Notes: generated by a model from the letters alone, not told the origin. A stretch of 5,585 bases of DNA from Candidatus Thalassarchaeaceae archaeon (GCA_029250565.1 JAQXFA010000041.1:1-5585); one strand, 5' to 3'. Positions 1 through 4,959 are shown, counted from the first letter of the stretch. Numbers and translations: made by a program.

Positions 1-1
1 A

Positions 2-937
2 GTACACAATACATCATTACGTGGTTACCCTGGAAATTACAGCGCTTACATTGCTCAAAAAGAATTGTTCTTGCAAACTTTAGATGAAAGAATTGACAAA
101 GTAACTAAAGAGATTAAACGGGTTACTGGGGCTTTGCAATCAATGAAAAGAGCAAATAAATTTGATAAATCGATTTCCCAAAAACACCACATGATAATGC
201 GTTCACAACGCGAATTGAAATGGTTGAAATCAATCAAACCAAGACAGCGGAAGGCGTTAAGATTCAACCTTTCTTCAACCCAAAAAAGTAGCTTGGATGT
301 GCTTGATTTCCGTAAAGCAAATCTCACTTTTGAAGGACTTAATAGACCAATCTTAGATGCTGTTACTGTTGGAGTTTGCCGGGGCCAAAAAATAGGTGTT
401 ATTGGTCCGAATGGCGCTGGGAAAACAACACTATTACGCCTAATAATGGGTGAAATAAAACTTGATTCTGGAGAATTAGAAGTTCTACCTGGGGTACAAA
501 CGGGATACTTCCATCAAGACCACAGGAACGTTGATTTTGCACTCACGCCTGAAGAGCAGATTCAGAAAATGAAACCAAAAATGCCGTATGGTGAGTTACG
601 GGCACTACTTGGCCAATTCCAGTTCACACCAGGAATGGTCAAAACGAAAATGAGTAAATTAAGTGGTGGGGAAAGAGCGAGGGTAGCGATGCTAAAACTC
701 CTCTTGGAAGAGAACAACCTTTTGCTTCTTGATGAACCTACAAACCACCTTGATACCGATGCCGCTGATGCTGTTGAGGAAGCGTTGAAAGAATATGATG
801 GGGCGATAATTTCAGTTAGTCACTACCGCTGGTTTTTGGACCAAGTTTGTGACACCATTTGGGAATTGAAAGGTGATGGCAGTCTCAAAATGTGGCCAGG
901 TAATTACTCAGAATACATTAGACGTAGTCAACAATAG
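2..937 (+). CDS. ABC-F family ATPase, C-terminal part (5' truncated by window edge)
   Basis: ABC-F proteins are soluble tandem-ATPase proteins without membrane domains; characterised members bind the ribosomal E site and modulate translation or give antibiotic protection. The frame is open from base 2 with no stop, and the first residues (…RGYPGNYSAYIAQKE) are the end of the first ATPase domain: the same PGNYS-x-YI motif recurs at the extreme C-terminus. A TTG at 65 would therefore be a false start. Next comes a basic, helical linker of about 75 residues (roughly 65-290), the region that in this family reaches toward the P-site tRNA. The second ATPase domain follows: Walker A GPNGAGKTT (404-430), signature LSGGERAR (659-682), Walker B LLLLDEPTNHLD (719-754), H-loop His at 821-823. 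After that His the sequence reads SHYRWFLD, whereas the family usually has SHDR. Subfamily is not assigned. It converges with the hydrolase gene at 969. ABC-F proteins are mainly known from bacteria and eukaryotes, so an archaeal copy would suggest old transfer (inference). Confidence 0.93.
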   Translation, partial: VHNTSLRGYPGNYSAYIAQKELFLQTLDERIDKVTKEIKRVTGALQSMKRANKFDKSISQKHHMIMRSQRELKWLKSIKPRQRKALRFNLSSTQKSSLDVLDFRKANLTFEGLNRPILDAVTVGVCRGQKIGVIGPNGAGKTTLLRLIMGEIKLDSGELEVLPGVQTGYFHQDHRNVDFALTPEEQIQKMKPKMPYGELRALLGQFQFTPGMVKTKMSKLSGGERARVAMLKLLLEENNLLLLDEPTNHLDTDAADAVEEALKEYDGAIISVSHYRWFLDQVCDTIWELKGDGSLKMWPGNYSEYIRRSQQ

Positions 938-948
938 TTGATGACTAT
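934..948 (+). terminator. Weak hairpin plus T-rich stretch in the convergent spacer
   Basis: A 5-bp inverted repeat, ATAGT / ACTAT with a 5-nt loop, overlaps the ABC-F stop codon. It is followed on the plus strand by a T-rich stretch (949-963). The two convergent genes are only 31 bp apart, so both transcripts must end near here. Archaeal termination mainly needs T-runs rather than strong hairpins, and the run here is interrupted, so this is only a tentative call. Confidence 0.2.
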
Positions 949-968
949 CTTGTGACTTGTTTTACCAC

Positions 969-1937
969 TCATAGAACTTCAATTAAGAATTCTAAAGCAT
1001 CTTTCATTGAGCGTTTTCGAGCCTCGGCATTACCGCCAACGTGAGCCCCTACATTCCTTGCCGCATCAAAGGCGGCTTTGCGCTGAAGTGGTTCGTTGAG
1101 AGGAATCCTGACTCCTTGCTCAATCTCACCCCACATTTCTCCATCAGCATCAATCTGAACTGTCCTTTCATCTAATTTGATTGCATGGGGTAACCATTTC
1201 ATTTCTTCTAGTGAATCAAATGCATGGTGTGAATCAGGATAGACTTCTAGCCTCATGTCTGCACCACTTTCCTTTGTCACATCCATTAATCCATGAACTA
1301 GAATCAAGGGGGTGTAATCATCAACTTCTCCATGTAAAATCTGTATTGGGACATTTTCCCATCGTTGATCTTCGGGGCGCATGTGAGCAGCGGGGTAGAG
1401 AGGTAAATGGGCGGCAAACCTCTCACCATTAGGTGCTAGAGCCTCCCCCATTGGTGACCATGCAGAATAAAGGGCGGCTGTGCCCCCTAGACTCCAACCA
1501 GAAATTGCGATTCTGCTAGAGTCAATCAAAGGGTGTGTACTAAGCAATTTGAGTGCTTCAAAGGCATCGCTTATCATCATTGCATGTGTTACCATCATCT
1601 GGCTTTCAACAGTACTTACTACATTTCGTGAATCTGAACTGTGGATGCGGAATACCGCGATTCCAGCCTCTAACCAATTATTCATGTGGGTATGTTGATG
1701 CTCAACCCATCCACGACTCCCATGACAACTGACCACGCAAGGAAAGGGGGTTTCACTTGTTTCATTGGGTAACATCAAGTGCCCGAAAACAGGGTGTTGA
1801 GGAGTTGATTCCATCTTACAAATAATGTGATGCATTTCAAATGGGCTAGAGGAGAGATAGGCGATTTGACCACTGCGGCCATCGGCGAGATTTGTGACTA
1901 TATCCATGCTACTCAGCACCAGATGCGCGTCACTCAT
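969..1937 (-). CDS. Dienelactone-hydrolase-like alpha/beta hydrolase (serine esterase type)
   Basis: A 322-residue soluble alpha/beta hydrolase without signal peptide, so cytoplasmic; it probably hydrolyses an ester or related bond, substrate unknown. Visible in order: HGS at 72-74 after a hydrophobic strand (oxyanion region), nucleophile elbow GWSLGG at 147-152 (Ser149), HGEVDDYTP at 202-210 (likely acid Asp206), and YPDSHHAFD at 233-241 (likely catalytic His238). The DDYTP and YP..HHAFD stretches are characteristic of the dienelactone hydrolase family, but classical members use Cys as nucleophile, so Ser149 points to an esterase or peptidase-like relative. The C-terminal segment, with HVGGNAEA and a final helix, also fits that family. 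The ATG overlaps the stop of the upstream PhoX-like gene in ATGA (1937-1934), which fixes the start by coupling; Met11 is an alternative. No separate promoter is visible, so it is most likely expressed from the PhoX-like gene's transcript. Confidence 0.88.
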   Translation of the reverse strand: MSDAHLVLSSMDIVTNLADGRSGQIAYLSSSPFEMHHIICKMESTPQHPVFGHLMLPNETSETPFPCVVSCHGSRGWVEHQHTHMNNWLEAGIAVFRIHSSDSRNVVSTVESQMMVTHAMMISDAFEALKLLSTHPLIDSSRIAISGWSLGGTAALYSAWSPMGEALAPNGERFAAHLPLYPAAHMRPEDQRWENVPIQILHGEVDDYTPLILVHGLMDVTKESGADMRLEVYPDSHHAFDSLEEMKWLPHAIKLDERTVQIDADGEMWGEIEQGVRIPLNEPLQRKAAFDAARNVGAHVGGNAEARKRSMKDALEFLIEVL

Positions 1938-3862
1938 CTATGGGGATTTCGGGTCGTAATAAGGGCGGCACCTAATGCCGTGATGAATAGAAGAAGACCG
2001 AATCCTGGAATGCTTGTTGTATCATTATTATCCCCGCCTTCATCTACCGAACTAGAATTATCCCACTCTACGTTGTTATTGTCTTCAGTCCGAATTAAAT
2101 TTTGATCATTTGAACAACCATATTCGTCAGTAGGAATGCCTTCTTCGGTGTCTGGACAAATATCTGCATAATCTGGCATGCCATCATTGTCTGAATCGGG
2201 CTCAGGCTCGGTTTCAGACTCGGGAATCTCGCCCCAAAGCCAGACCATATTGCTCTCATGCTTACCAGTGTCTTCACCTATCAAAAGCCGCCCGTCATCT
2301 AGAACGAGGAGGTTGTCCGGTCCAGCGAGGTTGTTCACATCGCATTCGTATGTGGCTGATGATGTGTAGGGGCCACCGGATACCAGTGGATCAATCCGGT
2401 TCACATCCCATTCATCATCCAAAGTCATGCTGTATACGATACCACAACGATTCTGTGTGACATCAATGTCGCCCTGTCCATCACTCATATCGTAACCAAC
2501 ATCTGACATCGCCAGATAAGCATAATCAGGAACGTTTGGATTGAATGCAACCCCTTCCATCTTGTTCCACTCATCGCTGGCACCAAGTGCCGCAGCTGCC
2601 TTTCTAGATTCAAGGAAGGCTACCCTATCGTCAGCCGCCGAACCAATCGTCCCATCACCATTCAAATCCTCATTCAAACGTCCTTCGGCCCAATCCCTAA
2701 TCTCTTCATCAGAGATGTAGGAATTCTGTCCAGCGATGAAGTCGGCTGTAGTTATGCCATCGTATTCATCAATCCAGAGTTGAATATCTGAATTTGACGA
2801 TGAGGCCATTTCAATCCATTCCACATCAAATCCAGTAGTCGCCGAATCACTGCTATCGTCTTGAGTAACTTTAGCAGCATAAAGAGTGCCTGAACTAAGG
2901 TCTCCTGCTGTGTCAGCTACGAACTTGAACAATACTGTGTCATAGCCATCATCAGAAAGGTAAACTGTTCTGTTGTCAGGCATCACCTGTGCGTTCTCAT
3001 GTGAGAATCGGCCCAACGCGAAGTGCTTGGTGAAGTCGGGTTCAGTGGTTGTTGAATTCTCAATTTCCATGATGTAACCATAATCGTAGGGGTTTGGGTA
3101 GTATCCCAGATAATCGGCTAAGCTCGCTTGGTCGGAGTGATAATTGTAACTCTCGTCATTCCAGTCCTCAGTATCTGAGAAATAGAGTTCTTCGGATAGA
3201 AGGGGGGTTCCCCATGAGCTCATGCTACCGAAGCAGAGTACCCAACCGCCGTTGACGCCACTGAGGTCTAGCATCGCGCCACCCAACACCTCCCATTCAG
3301 CAGATGTTGAATTCCATTCAATCTCTAATTGGCTAATTCCTGCTGGCCGGTCTTCCCAAGCAGTGTAGAGGTATCCTCGGCTGGCGTCGTCATTCAAAGG
3401 TACGAAGGCATTGTAGTCTGGTTTTTCGCTGGTGAACATACGATTTCCATTGTCAGCGGCATAGATCCCTCCCGCAACCCCACCATCTGGGAAAACATCG
3501 CCGCTTTGCTGGAGAACCTGATAAACGCCGTAAGAAGTTCGAATGCCATTCCAGGTATCTGATGCGCTACTAGATGATGGTAGTTCTGGAACAGAACTCG
3601 GAAGATTGTTCCAATCAACCCCATTGATTACCCCAATAGTTGCTCTGTAGTTGTCATTATCAGGGTGCATGGCGTTCACAAAAAAATAGCCATTCGCGTT
3701 GATGTGCATGCCAGTGGCCTCGGCATCGGGTGGCAACATCATGATGCGAGTCATCAATTCAGGTGTTGTTCCTTCACTACTTTCGGTGTTTGCTACAGGA
3801 GCAAGTAAGATGGTAAAAAGCAAAGCAATTGAGAGGATACTCTGGACTGACTTGTTTCGCAT
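1934..3862 (-). CDS. Secreted PhoX/DUF839-like beta-propeller protein with TSP3 repeat and PGF-type C-terminal anchor
   Basis: A 642-residue exported protein related to PhoX alkaline phosphatases (DUF839), which release phosphate from organic esters using an iron-calcium centre. Order: Sec-type signal, about 1-26, without twin arginine; an EATG…FFVNAMHP element (48-66); C210 seven residues before WGT (217-219) and EE (224-225), the same spacing as the bacterial metal-site motif; ALGRFSHENA (282-291); YLSDDG…LFKFV (301-315); GTLYAAK (325-331); a calcium-loop-like DLNGDGTIG (399-407); KAAAALGAS (421-429) and ME (435-436); PDNLLVLDDGRLLIGED (515-531). A TSP3-like repeat (about 556-583, C569 and C583), an acidic Asn/Ser-rich spacer and an anchor follow: SIPGFG (617-622), hydrophobic helix, basic end. 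It likely sits on the outer face of the membrane. The EATG…HP element is C-terminal in bacterial PhoX, so the domain looks circularly permuted. Phosphatase activity is inferred. The stop overlaps the hydrolase start. Confidence 0.87.
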   Translation of the reverse strand: MRNKSVQSILSIALLFTILLAPVANTESSEGTTPELMTRIMMLPPDAEATGMHINANGYFFVNAMHPDNDNYRATIGVINGVDWNNLPSSVPELPSSSSASDTWNGIRTSYGVYQVLQQSGDVFPDGGVAGGIYAADNGNRMFTSEKPDYNAFVPLNDDASRGYLYTAWEDRPAGISQLEIEWNSTSAEWEVLGGAMLDLSGVNGGWVLCFGSMSSWGTPLLSEELYFSDTEDWNDESYNYHSDQASLADYLGYYPNPYDYGYIMEIENSTTTEPDFTKHFALGRFSHENAQVMPDNRTVYLSDDGYDTVLFKFVADTAGDLSSGTLYAAKVTQDDSSDSATTGFDVEWIEMASSSNSDIQLWIDEYDGITTADFIAGQNSYISDEEIRDWAEGRLNEDLNGDGTIGSAADDRVAFLESRKAAAALGASDEWNKMEGVAFNPNVPDYAYLAMSDVGYDMSDGQGDIDVTQNRCGIVYSMTLDDEWDVNRIDPLVSGGPYTSSATYECDVNNLAGPDNLLVLDDGRLLIGEDTGKHESNMVWLWGEIPESETEPEPDSDNDGMPDYADICPDTEEGIPTDEYGCSNDQNLIRTEDNNNVEWDNSSSVDEGGDNNDTTSIPGFGLLLFITALGAALITTRNPHR

Positions 3863-3870
3863 GAACTGTA

Positions 3871-3899
3871 CATTAAATGGTTAATGAAAAACATTACCC
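3871..3899 (-). promoter_or_regulatory. Candidate operator/core promoter of the PhoX-like gene: three phased CATTA half-sites
   Basis: Starting 9 bp before the PhoX-like ATG (3862), the sequence carries CATTAA (3871-3876), its inverse TTAATG (3881-3886) and CATTA again (3892-3896). Centres are 10-11 bp apart, about one helical turn. The first two form a perfect 6-bp inverted repeat with a 4-nt gap. The second and third form a nearly perfect longer one (GGTTAATG against CATTACCC, 3879-3899) around an A/T run. The stretch is AT-rich and overlaps where a core promoter for a short-leader transcript should lie. No textbook TATA/BRE pair or Shine-Dalgarno site is visible. A regulator site is inference. 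Confidence 0.3.
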
Positions 3900-3930
3900 A
3901 ACTTATGGGATTTAATGGGGAGGTAATAAT

Positions 3931-3955
3931 GAATGGGCTTTCAGTGGGCCCATTC
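3931..3955. repeat. 8-bp perfect inverted repeat just 3' of the 72-residue protein gene
   Basis: GAATGGGC (3931-3938) and GCCCATTC (3948-3955) form a perfect 8-bp stem with a 9-nt loop. It begins 5 nt beyond the stop codon of the minus-strand gene ending at 3961. The position suggests a 3'-end or processing structure separating that gene from the PhoX-like gene downstream. No T-run follows directly on the minus strand. The loop and one arm overlap the TCGAA…CACTGAAAGCCC repeat. Confidence 0.5.
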
Positions 3956-3957
3956 GA
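3935..3957 (-). repeat. TCGAA-N6-CACTGAAAGCCC repeat, copy 1 (minus strand)
   Basis: On the minus strand TCGAA is followed after 6 nt by CACTGAAAGCCC. The same arrangement with a 5-nt gap lies on the plus strand at 4825-4846. Both copies lie just 3' of a small membrane-protein gene and read in the direction of that gene. The 12-nt core is identical in both. Role unknown; candidate 3'-end or dispersed intergenic repeat. Confidence 0.45.
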
Positions 3958-3960
3958 AAG

Positions 3961-4179
3961 TCACTCTTTCTTCATATCATAACCAAGCCGTATCGCCACA
4001 ATTAGAATTGCACAAAGAATACCGATTTGGCCACCAAATACCCCTGCGATTTCATAATTGTCAGTAATCCCACTTTGCGGAAACCATTCTGATAATGGCT
4101 GGGCAAGGATCGCCCCTACAATCAGGCCTATCGGTGGAAGCAAAATCAACACAAGCGGGATGAAGTATCTGCTCCTCAT
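3961..4179 (-). CDS. Small two-helix membrane protein, unknown function
   Basis: A 72-residue protein that I do not recognise. It has a basic N-terminus (MRSR), a hydrophobic helix at about 6-27 (with a PP kink at 15-16), a short polar loop at 28-44, a second helix at about 45-64 and a basic end (R64, KK at 70-71). Positive-inside rules place both ends in the cytoplasm as a helical hairpin. The coding case rests on the clean membrane-protein pattern, a GAGGG at 4194-4190 ten bases before the ATG, and an AT-rich box further up. It shares the strand of the PhoX-like gene, but the 97-bp spacer with an inverted repeat argues for separate transcription. The neighbour upstream is divergent. No domain or catalytic residues are visible. 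Confidence 0.68.
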   Translation of the reverse strand: MRSRYFIPLVLILLPPIGLIVGAILAQPLSEWFPQSGITDNYEIAGVFGGQIGILCAILIVAIRLGYDMKKE

Positions 4180-4189
4180 TAAACATCAA

Positions 4190-4194
4190 CCCTC
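4190..4194 (-). promoter_or_regulatory. Possible Shine-Dalgarno site (GAGGG) for the 72-residue protein
   Basis: GAGGG on the minus strand lies 10 nt before the ATG at 4179, slightly far but usable. The rest of the window shows few such sites, so this supports the chosen start modestly. Confidence 0.35.
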
Positions 4195-4206
4195 AATCTA
4201 AGTTAT

Positions 4207-4214
4207 GAAATATT
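4207..4214 (-). promoter_or_regulatory. Possible TATA-like box for the 72-residue protein
   Basis: AATATTTC on the minus strand is centred about 31 bp before the ATG at 4179. That suits an archaeal core promoter giving a very short leader. It would place the transcript start near or inside the GAGGG-to-ATG stretch, so this box and the Shine-Dalgarno call partly compete. Flanks are AT-rich in general, which lowers specificity. Confidence 0.22.
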
Positions 4215-4274
4215 CTGGGCAATAAACAAGTTAACAAACAAATAACAAAATTATGACCGAAAGCGGAGAATAAG

Positions 4275-4294
4275 AGGGGTTATCAATAACCCCT
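4275..4294. repeat. Perfect inverted repeat in the divergent intergenic region
   Basis: AGGGGTTA (4275-4282) and TAACCCCT (4287-4294) flank a TCAA tetraloop whose outer bases can also pair; a G-T and an A-T pair extend the base of the stem. It sits between the divergent starts at 4179 and 4349/4406 and so could be an operator shared by both or a leader hairpin of the plus-strand gene. Neither neighbouring gene ends here, so a terminator role is unlikely. The rest of 4180-4348 is AT-rich with no gene that I can support. Confidence 0.5.
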
Positions 4295-4348
4295 TTGAAA
4301 TACAGCGCAACGATGTTTACGAATGGTATTGAAACTTATTGAAAACGA

Positions 4349-4789
4349 ATGATTCATCGATACGACAACGACAGCCACTATATGCTGATTTGGAATCAAC
4401 GGTTCATGGATGAAGCAATAGCCATGCAAATTGTAGGAGCGGTATGCCTGCTCATTGGAATGAAAATGAACATCGACCCGAAGGGATTCAATGAGGATAT
4501 TTTCGGCAAAGAAGCGCATGAAAGCGCCCTTGGTGAAATGAATGCAATGCGTATGGCCATTGGAGGGGGTGTGCTCGCTATTTCGGCCATCAATTTGATC
4601 TGCAGTTTTACAATGGATGATGCCAGTTCGATGGGTGCTCTACTGACTGCAAGCGCTGTTGGATTAGCCATTTTCTGTATCACCATCGTTGGCGCCAACC
4701 TTCGAGGTTACACCGAGTCAATCCCGAAGCTTCCAATGATCGTGCTCCCAATTCTTGTGACTGTGAGCCTCGTCGGCGCTTGCTTTTGA
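4349..4789 (+). CDS. Four-helix membrane protein, unknown function (start uncertain, 4349 or 4406)
   Basis: Up to 146 residues; I do not recognise the family with confidence. Hydrophobic segments lie at about 24-39, 68-87, 95-117 and 127-146, with a charged loop at 41-67 containing DPKGFNEDIFGKEAHES and an E-x4-R motif before helix 2 (E63, R68) followed by IGGG. The small four-helix layout with a conserved-looking Glu/Arg and Gly-rich helix 2 vaguely recalls DUF4345-type proteins, but that is a guess. The frame opens just after a stop at 4340. Residues 1-19 are polar and unlike the rest, and a TATA-like CTATATG lies 25 bp before Met20 (4406). I therefore suspect the true protein is the 127-residue form read from a leaderless transcript; 4349 is given as the maximal frame. 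The gene stands alone, divergent from the 72-residue gene and 162 bp before the next plus-strand gene. Confidence 0.68.
   Translation: MIHRYDNDSHYMLIWNQRFMDEAIAMQIVGAVCLLIGMKMNIDPKGFNEDIFGKEAHESALGEMNAMRMAIGGGVLAISAINLICSFTMDDASSMGALLTASAVGLAIFCITIVGANLRGYTESIPKLPMIVLPILVTVSLVGACF
4378..4384 (+). promoter_or_regulatory. TATA-like box supporting an internal start at 4406
   Basis: CTATATG is centred about 25 bp before the ATG at 4406. That is the spacing expected for an archaeal TATA box driving a leaderless transcript. A clear purine/AA BRE is missing upstream, so the evidence is modest. Confidence 0.25.
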
Positions 4790-4824
4790 TGTGGTCAAGT
4801 GCATTCATGCAGTAGGTTAGCCTA

Positions 4825-4846
4825 TCGAAGGACGCACTGAAAGCCC
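4825..4846 (+). repeat. TCGAA-N5-CACTGAAAGCCC repeat, copy 2 (plus strand)
   Basis: TCGAA (4825-4829), 5 nt, then CACTGAAAGCCC (4835-4846), identical in its 12-nt core to the minus-strand copy at 3935-3957. It starts 36 nt after the stop of the four-helix protein gene, in the same orientation relative to the gene as copy 1 is to its own. The final CCC also begins an 11-nt repeat shared with 4291-4301. Confidence 0.45.
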
Positions 4847-4900
4847 TTTGAAATTGTAAATCGTTTCAATGGGTATTCGGATAGAACCTTGCGAATTACC

Positions 4901-4919
4901 CCTGTTAATTCTTAACAGG
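4901..4919. repeat. Perfect 8-bp palindrome upstream of the 202-residue protein
   Basis: CCTGTTAA (4901-4908) and TTAACAGG (4912-4919) are exact reverse complements around a TTC spacer, 32 bp before the ATG at 4952. As DNA it is a good dimeric-regulator operator overlapping the AT-rich stretch expected to be the core promoter. As RNA its 3' arm would hide the AGG of an AGGAG site (4917-4921). The sequence does not say which applies. Confidence 0.55.
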
Positions 4920-4926
4920 AGTTCAA

Positions 4927-4959
4927 ATGGGTTGGTTACAGGGACATTTCAATGACTGA
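4927..4959 (+). CDS. Possible ten-codon leader peptide overlapping the next gene's start
   Basis: ATG at 4927 follows AGGAG (4917-4921) with a 5-nt spacer, one of the best Shine-Dalgarno arrangements in the window. It reads MGWLQGHFND and stops with TGA at 4957-4959, a few bases inside the following gene, in another frame. The gene at 4952 has no Shine-Dalgarno site of its own, so coupled reinitiation through this leader is plausible. If the transcript instead starts near 4952 (leaderless), this frame is not translated. Confidence 0.25.
   Translation: MGWLQGHFND

Larger units (their letters stand above)
4790..4951 (+). other. 162-bp intergenic region with repeats and a candidate leader
   Basis: No gene longer than about ten codons is supported here. 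It contains a small TGCAT/ATGCA inverted repeat (4800-4811), the second TCGAA…CACTGAAAGCCC copy (4825-4846), and a TTGAAA/TTTCAA stem with a 10-nt loop (4848-4869). It also contains the strong palindrome at 4901-4919 and an SD-led ten-codon frame running into the next gene. The 3' part likely holds the promoter and leader of the gene at 4952. Confidence 0.5.

Noticed and set aside
65..937. TTG at 65 as the start of the ABC-F gene
   Set aside because: The frame is open to the window edge and the upstream residues match the end of the first ATPase domain, so the gene begins outside the window.
1181..2105. Plus-strand open frames of 70-90 codons across the hydrolase and the end of the PhoX-like gene
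   Set aside because: They are antisense to well-supported coding sequence and encode low-complexity, non-family-like peptides.
3931..3960. H-type pseudoknot combining the GAATGGGC/GCCCATTC stem with a TTTC/GAAA stem
   Set aside because: The pairing exists on paper, but zero-length connecting loops across an 8-bp stem are sterically impossible; the two pairings could only be alternatives.
3929..3982. 17-codon plus-strand frame after a perfect GGGGAGG-N5-ATG
   Set aside because: The ribosome-site match is striking, but the frame is very short, antisense to the 72-residue gene's 3' end and lies on an inverted repeat; there is no coding signal in the peptide.
4283..4698. Minus-strand open frames over the four-helix protein gene
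   Set aside because: The plus-strand frame has a clear membrane-protein pattern; the antisense products are explained as shadows of it.
4915..4935. GTTCAAAT resembling a tRNA T-loop
   Set aside because: Flanking bases do not form a T-stem and no acceptor, D or anticodon arm can be drawn around it.
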